DNA of 64,000 bases from Bacteroidota bacterium (GCA_023423715.1 JAFAFC010000036.1:1-64000); one strand, 5' to 3'; shown: positions 8,451 to 19,521, counted from the stretch's first letter. A program made the numbers and translations. The notes: generated from the letters alone by a model not told the origin.

Positions 8451-9101
8451 AGACGTTTTCTTCGCAAAATTCGAAATCGTATTCAGTTTTATTTGGGAGA
8501 TTCCATTCGATTTTATTTTGGAAGCTTTGATCATAGCTTGAGCCAAAACATCGGTAGGCAAAGGTTCTTGATTTTTGAATAAACCTAATTTATTAGCAAA
8601 CCGAATCACTTTTCCACCCAAAACTTCGCCTTGACGATCGCTGTCTTTACGCTCCAACATTCCGGGATTGAAAATGGTTAATTTGTTAAAATGCAACGCT
8701 TTTACAGCTTCTTCAAGTTCACCTTTAATGCGTGAATAAAAGATTTTGGATTGGGGTGACGCGCCATATGCCGAAACCAAAACATAATCATCCACCTGAT
8801 TTTCTTTTGCTGCTTGTGCAAAATGATATTGATAATCATAATCTACTTTTCGTTGCGCTTCTTTGCTGCCCGCCGCTTTAAGCGTGGTTCCCAAACATGA
8901 AAACGCAACATCTCCTTGAATTAACTCCTTCCAATCATCAGGTTTTTCAAAATCAACGACATGATTTGTCAATTTCGGATGCTGAAAATCCAAATCCTTA
9001 CGCGTAAACGTATGAACTTCTGAGAAATTAGAATCGGTAACCAGCTGTTTTACCAACTCTTTTCCTGTAGCACCTGTTGCGCCAATGATTAAAGCTTTCA
9101 T
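8448..9101 (-). CDS. NAD(P)-binding Rossmann-fold protein, HTATIP2/NmrA-like
   Basis: A 217-residue atypical short-chain dehydrogenase. The N-terminal GATGATGKELV loop is the dinucleotide-binding GxxGxxG motif, AFSCLGTTLKAAGS follows, and SAYGASPQSKIFYSRIKGE carries a YxxxK pair as in extended SDRs. Overall it resembles the HTATIP2/TIP30 and YwnB-like proteins, whose substrates in bacteria are not known. It stands alone: a terminator lies at its 3' end and a divergent YjbR-like gene starts 45 bases from its 5' end. Confidence 0.78.
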   Translation of the reverse strand: MKALIIGATGATGKELVKQLVTDSNFSEVHTFTRKDLDFQHPKLTNHVVDFEKPDDWKELIQGDVAFSCLGTTLKAAGSKEAQRKVDYDYQYHFAQAAKENQVDDYVLVSAYGASPQSKIFYSRIKGELEEAVKALHFNKLTIFNPGMLERKDSDRQGEVLGGKVIRFANKLGLFKNQEPLPTDVLAQAMIKASKIKSNGISQIKLNTISNFAKKTS

Positions 9102-9146
9102 AAGATTAACTCAAATTTTCTAGTTAAAAATACTACTTTTACCAGT

Positions 9147-9500
9147 ATGGAAGCAAATGATATTCGTGATTATTGTTTAAAGAAGAATGGTGTTCGTGAG
9201 GATTTTCCTTTCGATAATGAAACCTTAGTTTTTAAAGTCGGGGAAAAGATTTTTCTCTTAATGAGCTTAGAAAAACATCCTTTATTAATAAATGTAAAGA
9301 CCGATCCCGAGTGGAGCGAGTCCTTACGAGAAGAATATCCTCAAATTACGGGCGGTTATCATATGAATAAAAAACATTGGAATTCGGTACAATGTATCGG
9401 CATCAAATCCTACTTAATTTTAAAACTTATCGATCATTCGTATGATTTGGTTTTTTCGTCGTTGACCAGGAAAGTAAGAGAGGAGATTATGAGTGAATAA
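9147..9500 (+). CDS. MmcQ/YjbR family protein
   Basis: A 117-residue protein matching the YjbR/MmcQ family (CyaY-like fold) in length and landmarks: an N-terminal IRDYCLKKNGVREDFPF, then LVFKVGEKIFLLM, the central PLLINVKTDP, and a GYHMNKKHWNSV segment that is the family's most conserved part. Some members are described as double-wing DNA-binding proteins; the cellular role is unclear. It is transcribed divergently from the Rossmann-fold gene and is followed by about 240 bases of AT-rich non-coding DNA before the GH2 gene. Confidence 0.85.
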   Translation: MEANDIRDYCLKKNGVREDFPFDNETLVFKVGEKIFLLMSLEKHPLLINVKTDPEWSESLREEYPQITGGYHMNKKHWNSVQCIGIKSYLILKLIDHSYDLVFSSLTRKVREEIMSE

Positions 9501-9656
9501 ATTCTATAAAAGAGAAAAATTAAGCAATTATTGTAAAAATAAAGATGATGTTTTATCCATTAAACAATAATATATAACTGTTTTTTCAAATTTGACAAAT
9601 ATTTTTTTTCAAAATACATCAAATTATCAAAAAAAAATCTATTTTAGTGAACGTTT

Positions 9657-9700
9657 ATTGAATTGACACCTAATTTCAATTATACTATTGAATTGTCAAT
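9657..9700 (+). promoter_or_regulatory. Direct and inverted repeats upstream of the GH2-GH29 operon (possible operator)
   Basis: ATTGAATTG occurs at 9657-9665 and again at 9687-9695, exactly 30 bases apart, about three helical turns. Overlapping these, ATTGACA (9662-9668) and TGTCAAT (9694-9700) form an inverted repeat. The block ends 39 bases before the GH2 start codon. The rest of the 9501-9739 intergenic region is AT-rich, and I see no gene in it. Confidence 0.4.
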
Positions 9701-9739
9701 CGAAAATAGCTTGTATTACGCAAATATAAATAGATTTTA

Positions 9740-11818
9740 ATGAATAGAAATTTTAAAAGTGGAATGGTGTTAGCTTACGCTTTGGGCTTTACTTTTTTTT
9801 ATGGACAGAGAAAAATTGAAAGTTTCAATCAAGATTGGGCATTTTTTCAGCCTAAAAATGACACCTATAATTTTAATTTTGAAAATGGTCAAGATTTAAA
9901 ATTGACATCCATCGATTTATGGGAAAAAGTGAATCTTCCGCATACATTTAATAAAGATGATATGCAGAAGGATAGAAACTTTTATACGGGAACGGTTGTC
10001 TATCAGAAAAAACTAAAATTAGTTCCTGAACAAGCCAATAAACGAATCTATTTAAAATTTGAAGGTGTTGGTCAGGTTGCTCAGATTTATGTAAATAATA
10101 AATACATTGGAGCTCATAAAGGCGGTTATTCTCAATTTGCTTTTGAAATCACACATTCCTTAAATAAAGACACAGAAAATATAATTACCGTTTTAGCAAA
10201 CAATCAGGCGAGAAAAGATGTTATTCCGGTTAATCAGTTTTTATTCCCCATTTATGGCGGAATTTATCGTCCAGTTTCATTAATTACTACTGATAAAACG
10301 AATTTCACCGTAACAGATGATGCCGCGCCTGGAATTTTAATAAAACAGAAAAATGTTTCGAAACAATCAGCATTAGTTGAAGTTTCAGCTAAATTTACAA
10401 CGACAGAAACGCAAACTCAAAATTTAACTTTAGAAACTTCAATTGTTGATTCTAAAGGGAAAGTAGTAGCAACAAAAAAATCTCCAGTAGCTGTTTCACC
10501 TCAAGGAACAACTTATCTTACAGAAGAATTTCAAATGAAAAATCCGCATTTATGGGATGGTGTTCGTGATCCGTATTTGTATTCTGTAAAAAGTAGATTG
10601 TTAAAAGGAAATCAAGAAATTGATGCAGTAGCCCAACCTTTAGGGATTCGAAAAGTGGAAGTAATTCCAGGAAAAGGGTTTATTTTAAATGGAAAGCCAT
10701 ATCCAATGCATGGCGTGTCTAGGCATCAGGATCTGTGGGGATATGGTTCAGCCTTAAGTGTTGAACAACATCGTGCGGATATGGAATTGATGAAGGAAAT
10801 GGGCGTGACAACGCTTCGTTTGGCTCATTATCAACAAGCACCGCAAATGTATGATTTGGCTGATGAATATGGATTTCTAGTCTGGGCAGAAATTCCGTTT
10901 GTGAATGCCGTTTCCTATCAAGAATCTGAGAACGCAAAGCAACAAATGACCGAGTTGGTGAAGCAAAATTACAATCATCCCTCCATTTATGTTTGGGGAA
11001 TTCATAATGAAGTGTATTCTAAAACAAGAGATGAGCAGGTGCCAACGCTCTCTAAACAGCTCAATGAAATTGCAAAACAGCTGGATTTAGGTCGTTTCAC
11101 AAGTGCTGTAAATGGATATAGCGAAATTGACCGCCAAGAAAATTTAACTACCGATATTCAAGGAATTAACCACTATTACGGTTGGTATTCGGGTGAAATT
11201 ATGGATTTGGAAAAATGGGCAAAAAATCTAGAAGAAAAATTCCCGACGTATAAAATTATTTTAAGTGAATATGGTGCGGATGGTAATATGGATCAATCTT
11301 CAGAAACACCTCAAAAACCCGCTAATGTTGTTAATGGAACCTTCTTTCCAGAAAATTATCAAACGGAAACCCACATTCAGCAATGGGCAATTATTGAGAA
11401 ACATCCAATAATTGCGGCGTCTTATGTTTGGAATATGTTTGAATTTGCCGTTCCCATGTGGAATCGAGGTGGTGTGAATGCTCGAAACTTGAAAGGTTTA
11501 ATTAGTTTTGATCGTAAGCGTAAAAAAGATTCGTTCTATTGGTACAAAGCGAACTGGAATCCTGAACCAATGCTTTATTTAGCAAATCGACGTGATAATA
11601 AACGCACCAATTCAACGGCTAAAATTCAAGCGTTTTCTAATCTGAAAAATCCAAAATTCATCATTAATGGACAAGAATTTACTCCGAAAAATGGAGTTAA
11701 TGCAAAACATTGGGTTTTGGAAAATGTCAACTTAAAAAAAGGAGAAAACATCATAAAAGCACAAGCTTCAGACGGAAAACAAAACTTCTCTGACGAAATG
11801 ATTTGGACACTTGAATAA
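9740..11818 (+). CDS. Secreted glycoside hydrolase family 2 (beta-galactosidase-like)
   Basis: A 692-residue exo-glycosidase with an N-terminal signal sequence ending near FFYGQ. Domains in order: jelly-roll sugar-binding domain (about 30-190, with VNLPHTFNKDD and YINDKY-like VNNKYIGAHKGGYSQF), immunoglobulin-like domain (about 195-305), TIM barrel (about 305-600) and a short C-terminal beta domain. The acid/base Glu is in GIHNEVYS (about 424) and the nucleophile Glu in LSEYGADG (about 509). GH2 includes beta-galactosidase, beta-glucuronidase and beta-mannosidase; the beta-galactosidase-like layout is the best guess. The fucosidase gene follows after 47 bases, so the pair probably trims fucosylated galactosides in the periplasm. 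Confidence 0.88.
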   Translation: MNRNFKSGMVLAYALGFTFFYGQRKIESFNQDWAFFQPKNDTYNFNFENGQDLKLTSIDLWEKVNLPHTFNKDDMQKDRNFYTGTVVYQKKLKLVPEQANKRIYLKFEGVGQVAQIYVNNKYIGAHKGGYSQFAFEITHSLNKDTENIITVLANNQARKDVIPVNQFLFPIYGGIYRPVSLITTDKTNFTVTDDAAPGILIKQKNVSKQSALVEVSAKFTTTETQTQNLTLETSIVDSKGKVVATKKSPVAVSPQGTTYLTEEFQMKNPHLWDGVRDPYLYSVKSRLLKGNQEIDAVAQPLGIRKVEVIPGKGFILNGKPYPMHGVSRHQDLWGYGSALSVEQHRADMELMKEMGVTTLRLAHYQQAPQMYDLADEYGFLVWAEIPFVNAVSYQESENAKQQMTELVKQNYNHPSIYVWGIHNEVYSKTRDEQVPTLSKQLNEIAKQLDLGRFTSAVNGYSEIDRQENLTTDIQGINHYYGWYSGEIMDLEKWAKNLEEKFPTYKIILSEYGADGNMDQSSETPQKPANVVNGTFFPENYQTETHIQQWAIIEKHPIIAASYVWNMFEFAVPMWNRGGVNARNLKGLISFDRKRKKDSFYWYKANWNPEPMLYLANRRDNKRTNSTAKIQAFSNLKNPKFIINGQEFTPKNGVNAKHWVLENVNLKKGENIIKAQASDGKQNFSDEMIWTLE

Positions 11819-11865
11819 TCTGCTTCAAAGTAAAAAATACACCAAAAAAGATAATAAAAAGTAAT

Positions 11866-13368
11866 ATGAAAAATATAGTAAAAGTAGGCGTATTAGGTAT
11901 GATGCTAGCTTCGGTTGGAGTTACTGCGCAAGCCTGGACTGGTGAAAAAATTGAGAAACCAAAAGAAAGGAAAACATTGAAGTATGGTCCGATAACACCT
12001 GCAAACAGAACGGATGCGGATATGGAGAAATTCCGAGATTATGGTTTTGGAGAGTTCATCCATTGGGGCGTATATGCTATTCCAGGAAACGAATGGGAGG
12101 GTGTTAGTGCGCGTAAAGGAGCTGCGGCTTCCGAGTGGATTCGTGCTTGGAAAGGACCAACGGCTCCTAAAGATTGGGAAAAAACGTACGATAATCTGTA
12201 CAAACAATTTAATCCCAAAAATTTTGACGCCAAACGTTGGGCAAAAGAAGCCAAACAAATGGGAGCAAAATACATGATTTTTACAACCAAACATCATGAT
12301 GGTTTTGCTTTATGGCCAACCAAATATTCGAATTATAATATCACTAAGTCACCCTATAAAAAAGATATCGTAAAAGAAGTTGTTGATGCATATACCGCAG
12401 AAGGAATTGATGTATTCTTGTATTTTTCAGTTTTAGAATGGAACAATCCAGATTATATCTATGCGGAGCCCAAAACAGCTGAAGAGAAAGCAAAATTCAA
12501 TAAATTTTTGCAATATACCCGAAATCAGCTTTTAGAATTGTTGAAAAATTATCCGCAAATAAAGGGATTTTGGTTTGATGGAACTTGGGACAAAAGCTGG
12601 GTTTCCAATGCAGAATTTACCTACAATTTAGAAAAAGAACTTCGTGAGAAACATCCCGGTTTAATTATCGGAAGCCGTTTTAGAAATGATGAATTTGGAA
12701 AACGACATTTTGATTCGAATGGTGATTTGTTAGGAGATTACGAGCAAGGATGGGAGCGTAAGCTACCAAAAACCTATGAATCTCTTAATGGGAACGATTG
12801 GGATGCAGTGATGACGATTCCGCCAAACGGCTGGGGTTATATGAAAGATTGGAATGGGGTTTATACAAAAAACACCTATGACCTTCTTGATATGTTGATG
12901 AAGTCACGATCTATGGGTGGTAATTTTGTGTTGAATTTCGGACCTGACGGCAATGGTAATTTCCATCTAGAAGAAGATAAAATTAGACTTCAAATAGGAG
13001 ATTGGATGAAAACAAATTCGGAAGCAGTTTATGGAACAAGACATGCGGATGTACCACTTTCTAATTACGGATATTTCACTCAAAAAGACAATACCTTATA
13101 TTTAACGGTTTTTAACAGGCCTGTAAATAACGTTTTACGATTGGCTATGGAGAAAAAAGCCAAGAAGATCCCTGGAAGTGCTTCTTTATTGCAAAATGGA
13201 AAGGAACTTGAGTTGAAACATAGCAATATCGCGCTCGATCTCGATAAAAACACCTATTTTGATGTAATTCTTCCTAAAGATTTTCAAAGTGAACAACCCT
13301 TCGTTGTAAAAATAAAATTGAAAGAAGGAACTGCTGGTGGCGAAAAGCTAATGGACGCAAAAATGTAA
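11866..13368 (+). CDS. Secreted alpha-L-fucosidase, glycoside hydrolase family 29
   Basis: A 500-residue enzyme with a signal peptide ending near VTAQA. It removes terminal alpha-linked fucose with retention. Family landmarks are GEFIHWGVYAIPGNEW near the start of the TIM barrel, TTKHHDGFALWPTKYSN with the two substrate-binding His, and GFWFDGTWD, where the Asp (about 238) aligns with the GH29 nucleophile. A beta-sandwich follows from about residue 405. It forms an operon with the GH2 gene, suggesting joint attack on fucosylated glycans such as host mucin-type or plant xyloglucan side chains; which one is not readable. Confidence 0.93.
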   Translation: MKNIVKVGVLGMMLASVGVTAQAWTGEKIEKPKERKTLKYGPITPANRTDADMEKFRDYGFGEFIHWGVYAIPGNEWEGVSARKGAAASEWIRAWKGPTAPKDWEKTYDNLYKQFNPKNFDAKRWAKEAKQMGAKYMIFTTKHHDGFALWPTKYSNYNITKSPYKKDIVKEVVDAYTAEGIDVFLYFSVLEWNNPDYIYAEPKTAEEKAKFNKFLQYTRNQLLELLKNYPQIKGFWFDGTWDKSWVSNAEFTYNLEKELREKHPGLIIGSRFRNDEFGKRHFDSNGDLLGDYEQGWERKLPKTYESLNGNDWDAVMTIPPNGWGYMKDWNGVYTKNTYDLLDMLMKSRSMGGNFVLNFGPDGNGNFHLEEDKIRLQIGDWMKTNSEAVYGTRHADVPLSNYGYFTQKDNTLYLTVFNRPVNNVLRLAMEKKAKKIPGSASLLQNGKELELKHSNIALDLDKNTYFDVILPKDFQSEQPFVVKIKLKEGTAGGEKLMDAKM

Positions 13369-13372
13369 AATA

Positions 13373-13402
13373 AAAAACGGAAGCTTAATGCTTCCATTTT
13401 TG
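13373..13402. terminator. Bidirectional terminator between fucosidase and ribF
   Basis: GGAAGC (13379-13384) pairs with GCTTCC (13390-13395), with A-run on one side and T-run on the other. Confidence 0.82.
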
Positions 13403-13403
13403 T

Positions 13404-14330
13404 TTATGATTTACTAAAAAACTTTTCGGTTTTAATTTTATCCTCATTCAGTCTTTCAATCAGTTTTTCTAGACTTTCGAATTTAATTTCCTCATGTAGA
13501 AAATCGCGAAATTTAACGGTGATTTCTTTCCCATAAATATCTTGGTCAAAATCAAGAATATTTACTTCGACAGTTAGTTCATTTCCATTAACGGTTGGGT
13601 TGGTACCAACGCTTAGCATTCCCTTGTGTAAAATTCCATCAACATATACATCGACGATATAAGCGCCTTTTTTAGGAAGAAGTTTGATGTTTTGGTAGTC
13701 AATATTAGCTGTTGGAAAACCAATAGTTCGCCCGATTTGTTTGCCTTCAATCACTTCTCCAGAAATAGGATACGAGTATCCTAGCATTTCGTTGGCTTCT
13801 TCGATTCGGCCTTCTGCAAGCGCATTTCTGATTTTTGTTGAAGAAATGTGATCGTTATGAATATTAACGGCTTCCATTTGGATTACTTCGTAACCTAATT
13901 CGGGAGCTAATTGCTTTAACAATTCAAAATTTCCGCTTTTGTTTTTTCCAAAAACGTGGTCGTAACCTACAATAAGGTATTTCACATTTAGTTTTTCAAC
14001 TAAAATCTGTCGAATAAACTCTTCGCCAGAAAGATTTCGAAATGCTTCATCAAATTCCTTTAAAAATAAATTCTGAATTTCGAACTGTTCTAAAAGCTGA
14101 GCTTTCTCTTCAACGGTATTCAATAATTTAAGATCGTCATTTGGATTAAACACTAAACGTGGATGAGGCCAAAAAGTTAAAATAGAAGGTTCTAAGTTTT
14201 TTTCTTGAGCAACTTGCACTAGTTTTGCGATGATACTTTGGTGTCCACGATGCACGCCATCAAACATTCCAAGGGACAGTGCAAGGGGATTTTTAGAAGA
14301 AAATGATTCGAAATCTCGGTAGATTTTCAA
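13404..14330 (-). CDS. ribF: Bifunctional riboflavin kinase / FAD synthetase
   Basis: A 308-residue enzyme making FMN and then FAD. The N-terminal adenylyltransferase domain shows LSLGMFDGVHRGHQ (HxGH-type loop) and SSTKIRNAL; the C-terminal kinase domain shows GRTIGFPTANI and the Thr/Asn metal site. Two in-frame TTG codons compete: 14351 and 14330. I chose 14330, which starts MKIYRDFESF as is usual for the family. A near -7 element, CATATTTG on the minus strand at 14349-14356, would put the transcript start downstream of the longer choice. No ATG is available. It is divergent from atpD. Confidence 0.95.
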   Translation of the reverse strand: MKIYRDFESFSSKNPLALSLGMFDGVHRGHQSIIAKLVQVAQEKNLEPSILTFWPHPRLVFNPNDDLKLLNTVEEKAQLLEQFEIQNLFLKEFDEAFRNLSGEEFIRQILVEKLNVKYLIVGYDHVFGKNKSGNFELLKQLAPELGYEVIQMEAVNIHNDHISSTKIRNALAEGRIEEANEMLGYSYPISGEVIEGKQIGRTIGFPTANIDYQNIKLLPKKGAYIVDVYVDGILHKGMLSVGTNPTVNGNELTVEVNILDFDQDIYGKEITVKFRDFLHEEIKFESLEKLIERLNEDKIKTEKFFSKS

Positions 14331-14375
14331 TGTGAAATAATTTGAATACAAATATGATAAAAATCTTTCTTTTAA

Positions 14376-15941
<1,566 letters not shown>

Positions 15942-15989
15942 TAATTAGACATAAAGATATCAGATACTAGACATGAGACTTTAAGGTTG

Positions 15990-16010
15990 TCTGAAATCTG
16001 AAATCTGAAA
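15990..16010 (+). repeat. Three tandem copies of a 7-base repeat between atpD and atpC
   Basis: TCTGAAA repeats exactly at 15990-15996, 15997-16003 and 16004-16010, with a further partial match after it. The preceding bases (15950-15985) contain related motifs such as ATATCAGATACTAGACA. Confidence 0.8.
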
Positions 16011-16029
16011 TCTTCAAATCTAAATTAAA

Positions 16030-16311
16030 ATGAACATTAAAATATTAACACCTGAAACGGTAGTATTTGAAGGAGAAGTAAAATCTGTTTTGCTTCCTGG
16101 AAAAAATGGGGAATTTCATATTATGAAAAGCCACGCTGCTATCGTATCATCACTTAACTCGGGGAAAGTAAAACTTTTTACGGACACTATTGATGCTAAA
16201 TATGCTAAAAATTTTACGCAAGAAGTAGATAAAGAACCGTTTTTCTCGTACCCAATTGCAAGTGGTGTGGTAGAATTCAACAATGAAAAAGGTATTATCT
16301 TGGTAGAGTAA
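16030..16311 (+). CDS. atpC: F1F0 ATP synthase subunit epsilon, short form
   Basis: A 93-residue protein covering only the N-terminal beta-sandwich domain of epsilon (NIKILTPETVVFEGEVKSVLLPGKNGEFHIMKSHA). The C-terminal two-helix domain, which inhibits ATP hydrolysis in the roughly 135-residue form of other bacteria, is absent. The frame ends in a normal stop before a terminator, so this looks like a genuine short form rather than a broken gene. It couples the gamma stalk to the c-ring. It is cotranscribed with atpD across an 88-base spacer containing tandem repeats. Confidence 0.93.
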   Translation: MNIKILTPETVVFEGEVKSVLLPGKNGEFHIMKSHAAIVSSLNSGKVKLFTDTIDAKYAKNFTQEVDKEPFFSYPIASGVVEFNNEKGIILVE

Positions 16312-16336
16312 TTCTCCAAGTTAAGTATCCACATAT

Positions 16337-16370
16337 AAAAAAGCTCAGCAAATTTTTGCTGAGCTTTTTC
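16337..16370 (+). terminator. Rho-independent terminator after atpC
   Basis: A 14-bp stem, AAAAGCTCAGCAAA (16339-16352) with TTTGCTGAGCTTTT (16355-16368). The remainder of the gap to 16608 is AT-rich with no gene and no exact TAnnTTTG match that I could find. Confidence 0.9.
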
Positions 16371-16608
16371 TTTTACTTCTATTTTAATCAATTTTTGGAC
16401 AAAAACAATCTGAAGATTTATTTGACAGTGTAAAATATTTCTTAACAATTGTTAATTATTAGTTAAAATTTTTAGTTGTTTCTAAAATTATGTAATACAA
16501 AATCTGTAAAAAACATTCGTTTTTATTTAATTTTCTAAAAGGTATTCTTTGAATGGATAAAATATTTATATTTAATTTCGTAAATACAAGAAAATTCTAA
16601 ATTAGATT

Positions 16609-19521
16609 ATGAAAAAAACTAAAGTTAAAATTCTAAGTTTAGCGGCATTGTTTCTTTACGGTGGGTTGCTGAAAGCTCAAGAAGATTCTTTAAAATCAAA
16701 AACGATTGAAGAAGTAGTTCTTACAGCTTACGGAATTAAAAAGGAAAGAAAATCTCTTGGATACGTGTATCAAGACATTTCCGGCGATGCCATTAAAAAT
16801 GCCCGAGAAACCAACGTAACTAACTCTCTTGTTGGTAAGGTTACGGGGCTTCAGCTTGTGAAATCTACGATGGGACCAGCAGCATCATCGAAAATTATCT
16901 TAAGAGGTTACAATTCTATTACTGGGGACAACCAGCCTTTAATTGTTGTTGATGGAATTCCATTAAACAACTTCGTGGGAACCAAAAATAATGATTTCTG
17001 GAATCCTGATATGGATATGGGAAATGGTTTAAGCGACATTAACCCGGAAGATATAGAAAATGTCAGTGTTCTAAAAGGTGGAGCAGCATCAGCCTTGTAC
17101 GGCTCGCGTGCGGGAAATGGCGTCATCATGATTACGACAAAAAGCGGTAAACGTGGTAAAGGAGCAGGAATTACTTACTCGAATACGCTAACGATTAGCG
17201 ATCTTTTTATGACGCCTGAAGTTCAAAATCAGTTTTCTCAAGGTAATGGTGGCGAGTATGGTGCAACTTCTGGCTCTAGCTGGGGAGCTCGTATTACTGG
17301 ACAAAAAGTTACGGATTGGCGAGATAGAGAAGTAAGTTTGCAAACGTACAACAACCTTAGAAACTTTTTTAATACAGGAATTTCGAATCTTAATACGTTG
17401 ACTTTTCAAAATGCGTTAGGAGAAAATTCGCAATTATTTTCATCGGTAAGTTATTTGTCTGATAACAGCATTGTACCAGAATCCAAATACAAAAGATTGA
17501 ATTTTACAACGAGAGTTTCGTCTCAATTCGGAGAGAATAAAAGATGGAATTCTGATTTGAAGTTTCAATATATTAATTCCGAAGCTTCTAATAGACCAAT
17601 CAGTGGTGGAAACAATGGAAACTACTATTCAACATTAGTATCCATGCCTAGTACCGTAAATATCCTTGATTTAAAATCAGGAATGGATGTTTTAGGTGCA
17701 AAGCAAAACTGGTATATTAAAGATGGGAATAACCCATATTGGAACGTGCATAATCGTTTAAATAATGACTTTAGAAATCGTTTTTTAGTTAATGCAAATC
17801 TTCGGTATTCGTTTACGGATTGGTTGAATGCAAATGCACAAGTAGGAACAGATATGTATTTCTCCAAATTTGAACAAAAAGTATATAGTGGTGGTAATAT
17901 AGATAATCAATACTCGACAGGGCAAGATCGTAGTTTTGAAAATAATTATATTTTAAGCTTAAATGCGAAGAAAGATAATATCGTTGGGAAATGGGGAGCA
18001 TCTCTTTCTGTTTTCGGACAAATCATGAAAACAAGCTATAATAGAACAAATATCGGTGGAATCCTTGCAATCCCGAACTATTTTGTTGTTAAAAATATTA
18101 AGTTATCATCCGGAAATGTCAACGAAGATCGTACAGAAAAACAAATTAACTCCGCATTTGCAACAGGGGAAATTAATTACGATGGATATTGGTTCTTGAA
18201 TGGTACATTCCGAAATGACTGGGCTTCTACCTTAATTGAATCAAACCGTTCGTATCAATATTATTCAGCAAGTACATCGTTAGTTATAACGGATATGATT
18301 AAAAAGCTGAATAATACCGAAACGCTGGGAAATTTTTTAACTTTTGCTAAGATTAGAGCTTCTTTTGCGCAAACGGGTAACTCTTTAGATCCGTACAAGC
18401 TACACAATATTTACAATGTTCAGTTGGATCCAAACGGGAATTTCGTTGCGAATAGTGGTGATGTTCTGTTTGATCCGAATGTTGTTAGTGAGAAATTATC
18501 TACGTATGAATTTGGAACGAATTTGAGATTTTTCAATAGAATTGATTTAGATGTTAACTATTACAATACGAAAGCAAAAAATCAATTGTTAGAACTTCCT
18601 TTAAATGATTTCTCAGGATACAAGAGAAAGATGATTAATGCGGGGGAGATTTCAAACGAAGGTATCGAAGTAATGCTTGGAGCCGATATTGTTAAAAACA
18701 ATAATTTCACTTGGAACGCCAAGGCAAATTTCTCGAAAAATATCAACAAAATTAACAACCTTGATGGTTCTTTGAAAACGTATTTATTACCAAATGGTGG
18801 TTTTGATGCTTTCGGAGTTTATGCTAATGTAGGAAGCCGTTATGGTGTTCTTATGGGAACGTCTTACCAAAGAGTGGAAGACCCAAACAGCGAATTCTAC
18901 GGAAAAACTATTGTGGATAATAGTGGCTTGCCATTAGCAAACAGTACACCTAAAGAACTGGGAGATCAAACCCCAAGAGCAATTGCATCATTTATCAATA
19001 CGATTAATTATAAAAATTTCACATTGTCTTTCCAAGTTGATGGACGTTTTGGTGGGAAATTCTTCTCTGGAACACAACATTCACTTGCTGCTAGCGGAAG
19101 ATCGGCGCAAACGGTTATCAACGGCGGTCGTGAAGATTTTATCGTTGATGGTGTTAAGCAAAACGGAACTACATATACTGCTAATACAGTGGCGGTTTCG
19201 CCAGAAGACTATTGGGGAGCCGTGGTATCTAGAGGAAGTTCTAATTTAGGGATTAACGAAGCATTTATGTACGACGCTACAAATATTCGTTTGAGAAACG
19301 TTTCGGTAAGTTACAGTATTCCAAAAACGATGTTAGAGCGTACATTCATTCAAAATGCGAGATTAACATTATCCGCAAATAATGTATGGATGATTCACAG
19401 TAAAGCCGATGGAATCGATCCGGAATCATCTTTCGCGGTAAATACGAACGCTTCAGGCTTTGAATATTTCTCATTTCCTACGTCAAGATCATTCAACTTT
19501 AACTTAACAGTAGGATTCTAA
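16609..19521 (+). CDS. SusC/RagA-family TonB-dependent outer-membrane transporter
   Basis: A 970-residue beta-barrel importer with a signal peptide ending near LLKAQ. The TonB-box region, IEEVVLTAYGIKKERKSLGY, follows directly, then the plug (NSLVGKVTGLQL, IILRGYNSITGDNQPLIVVDGIP, VLKGGAASALYGSRAGNGVI) and a 22-strand-type barrel ending in a terminal Phe (FNLTVGF). The N-terminal carboxypeptidase-regulatory-like domain common in SusC proteins is missing. It works with the SusD lipoprotein encoded 14 bases downstream to take up glycan or peptide fragments. The substrate is unknown; nearest candidate degradative genes are DUF1080 downstream and GH2/GH29 upstream. Confidence 0.95.
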   Translation: MKKTKVKILSLAALFLYGGLLKAQEDSLKSKTIEEVVLTAYGIKKERKSLGYVYQDISGDAIKNARETNVTNSLVGKVTGLQLVKSTMGPAASSKIILRGYNSITGDNQPLIVVDGIPLNNFVGTKNNDFWNPDMDMGNGLSDINPEDIENVSVLKGGAASALYGSRAGNGVIMITTKSGKRGKGAGITYSNTLTISDLFMTPEVQNQFSQGNGGEYGATSGSSWGARITGQKVTDWRDREVSLQTYNNLRNFFNTGISNLNTLTFQNALGENSQLFSSVSYLSDNSIVPESKYKRLNFTTRVSSQFGENKRWNSDLKFQYINSEASNRPISGGNNGNYYSTLVSMPSTVNILDLKSGMDVLGAKQNWYIKDGNNPYWNVHNRLNNDFRNRFLVNANLRYSFTDWLNANAQVGTDMYFSKFEQKVYSGGNIDNQYSTGQDRSFENNYILSLNAKKDNIVGKWGASLSVFGQIMKTSYNRTNIGGILAIPNYFVVKNIKLSSGNVNEDRTEKQINSAFATGEINYDGYWFLNGTFRNDWASTLIESNRSYQYYSASTSLVITDMIKKLNNTETLGNFLTFAKIRASFAQTGNSLDPYKLHNIYNVQLDPNGNFVANSGDVLFDPNVVSEKLSTYEFGTNLRFFNRIDLDVNYYNTKAKNQLLELPLNDFSGYKRKMINAGEISNEGIEVMLGADIVKNNNFTWNAKANFSKNINKINNLDGSLKTYLLPNGGFDAFGVYANVGSRYGVLMGTSYQRVEDPNSEFYGKTIVDNSGLPLANSTPKELGDQTPRAIASFINTINYKNFTLSFQVDGRFGGKFFSGTQHSLAASGRSAQTVINGGREDFIVDGVKQNGTTYTANTVAVSPEDYWGAVVSRGSSNLGINEAFMYDATNIRLRNVSVSYSIPKTMLERTFIQNARLTLSANNVWMIHSKADGIDPESSFAVNTNASGFEYFSFPTSRSFNFNLTVGF

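Noticed and set aside
9501..9656. A possible small gene in the AT-rich gap before GH2
   Set aside because: No open frame with a credible start and coding-like composition is visible; homopolymer-rich sequence explains the short frames.
11905..12297. Three overlapping open frames in other frames of the fucosidase gene
   Set aside because: They lie inside the well-supported GH29 gene, mutually overlap, and have atypical composition.
15990..16010. CRISPR-like repeat
   Set aside because: The unit is only 7 bases with no spacers; it is a simple tandem repeat, not an array.
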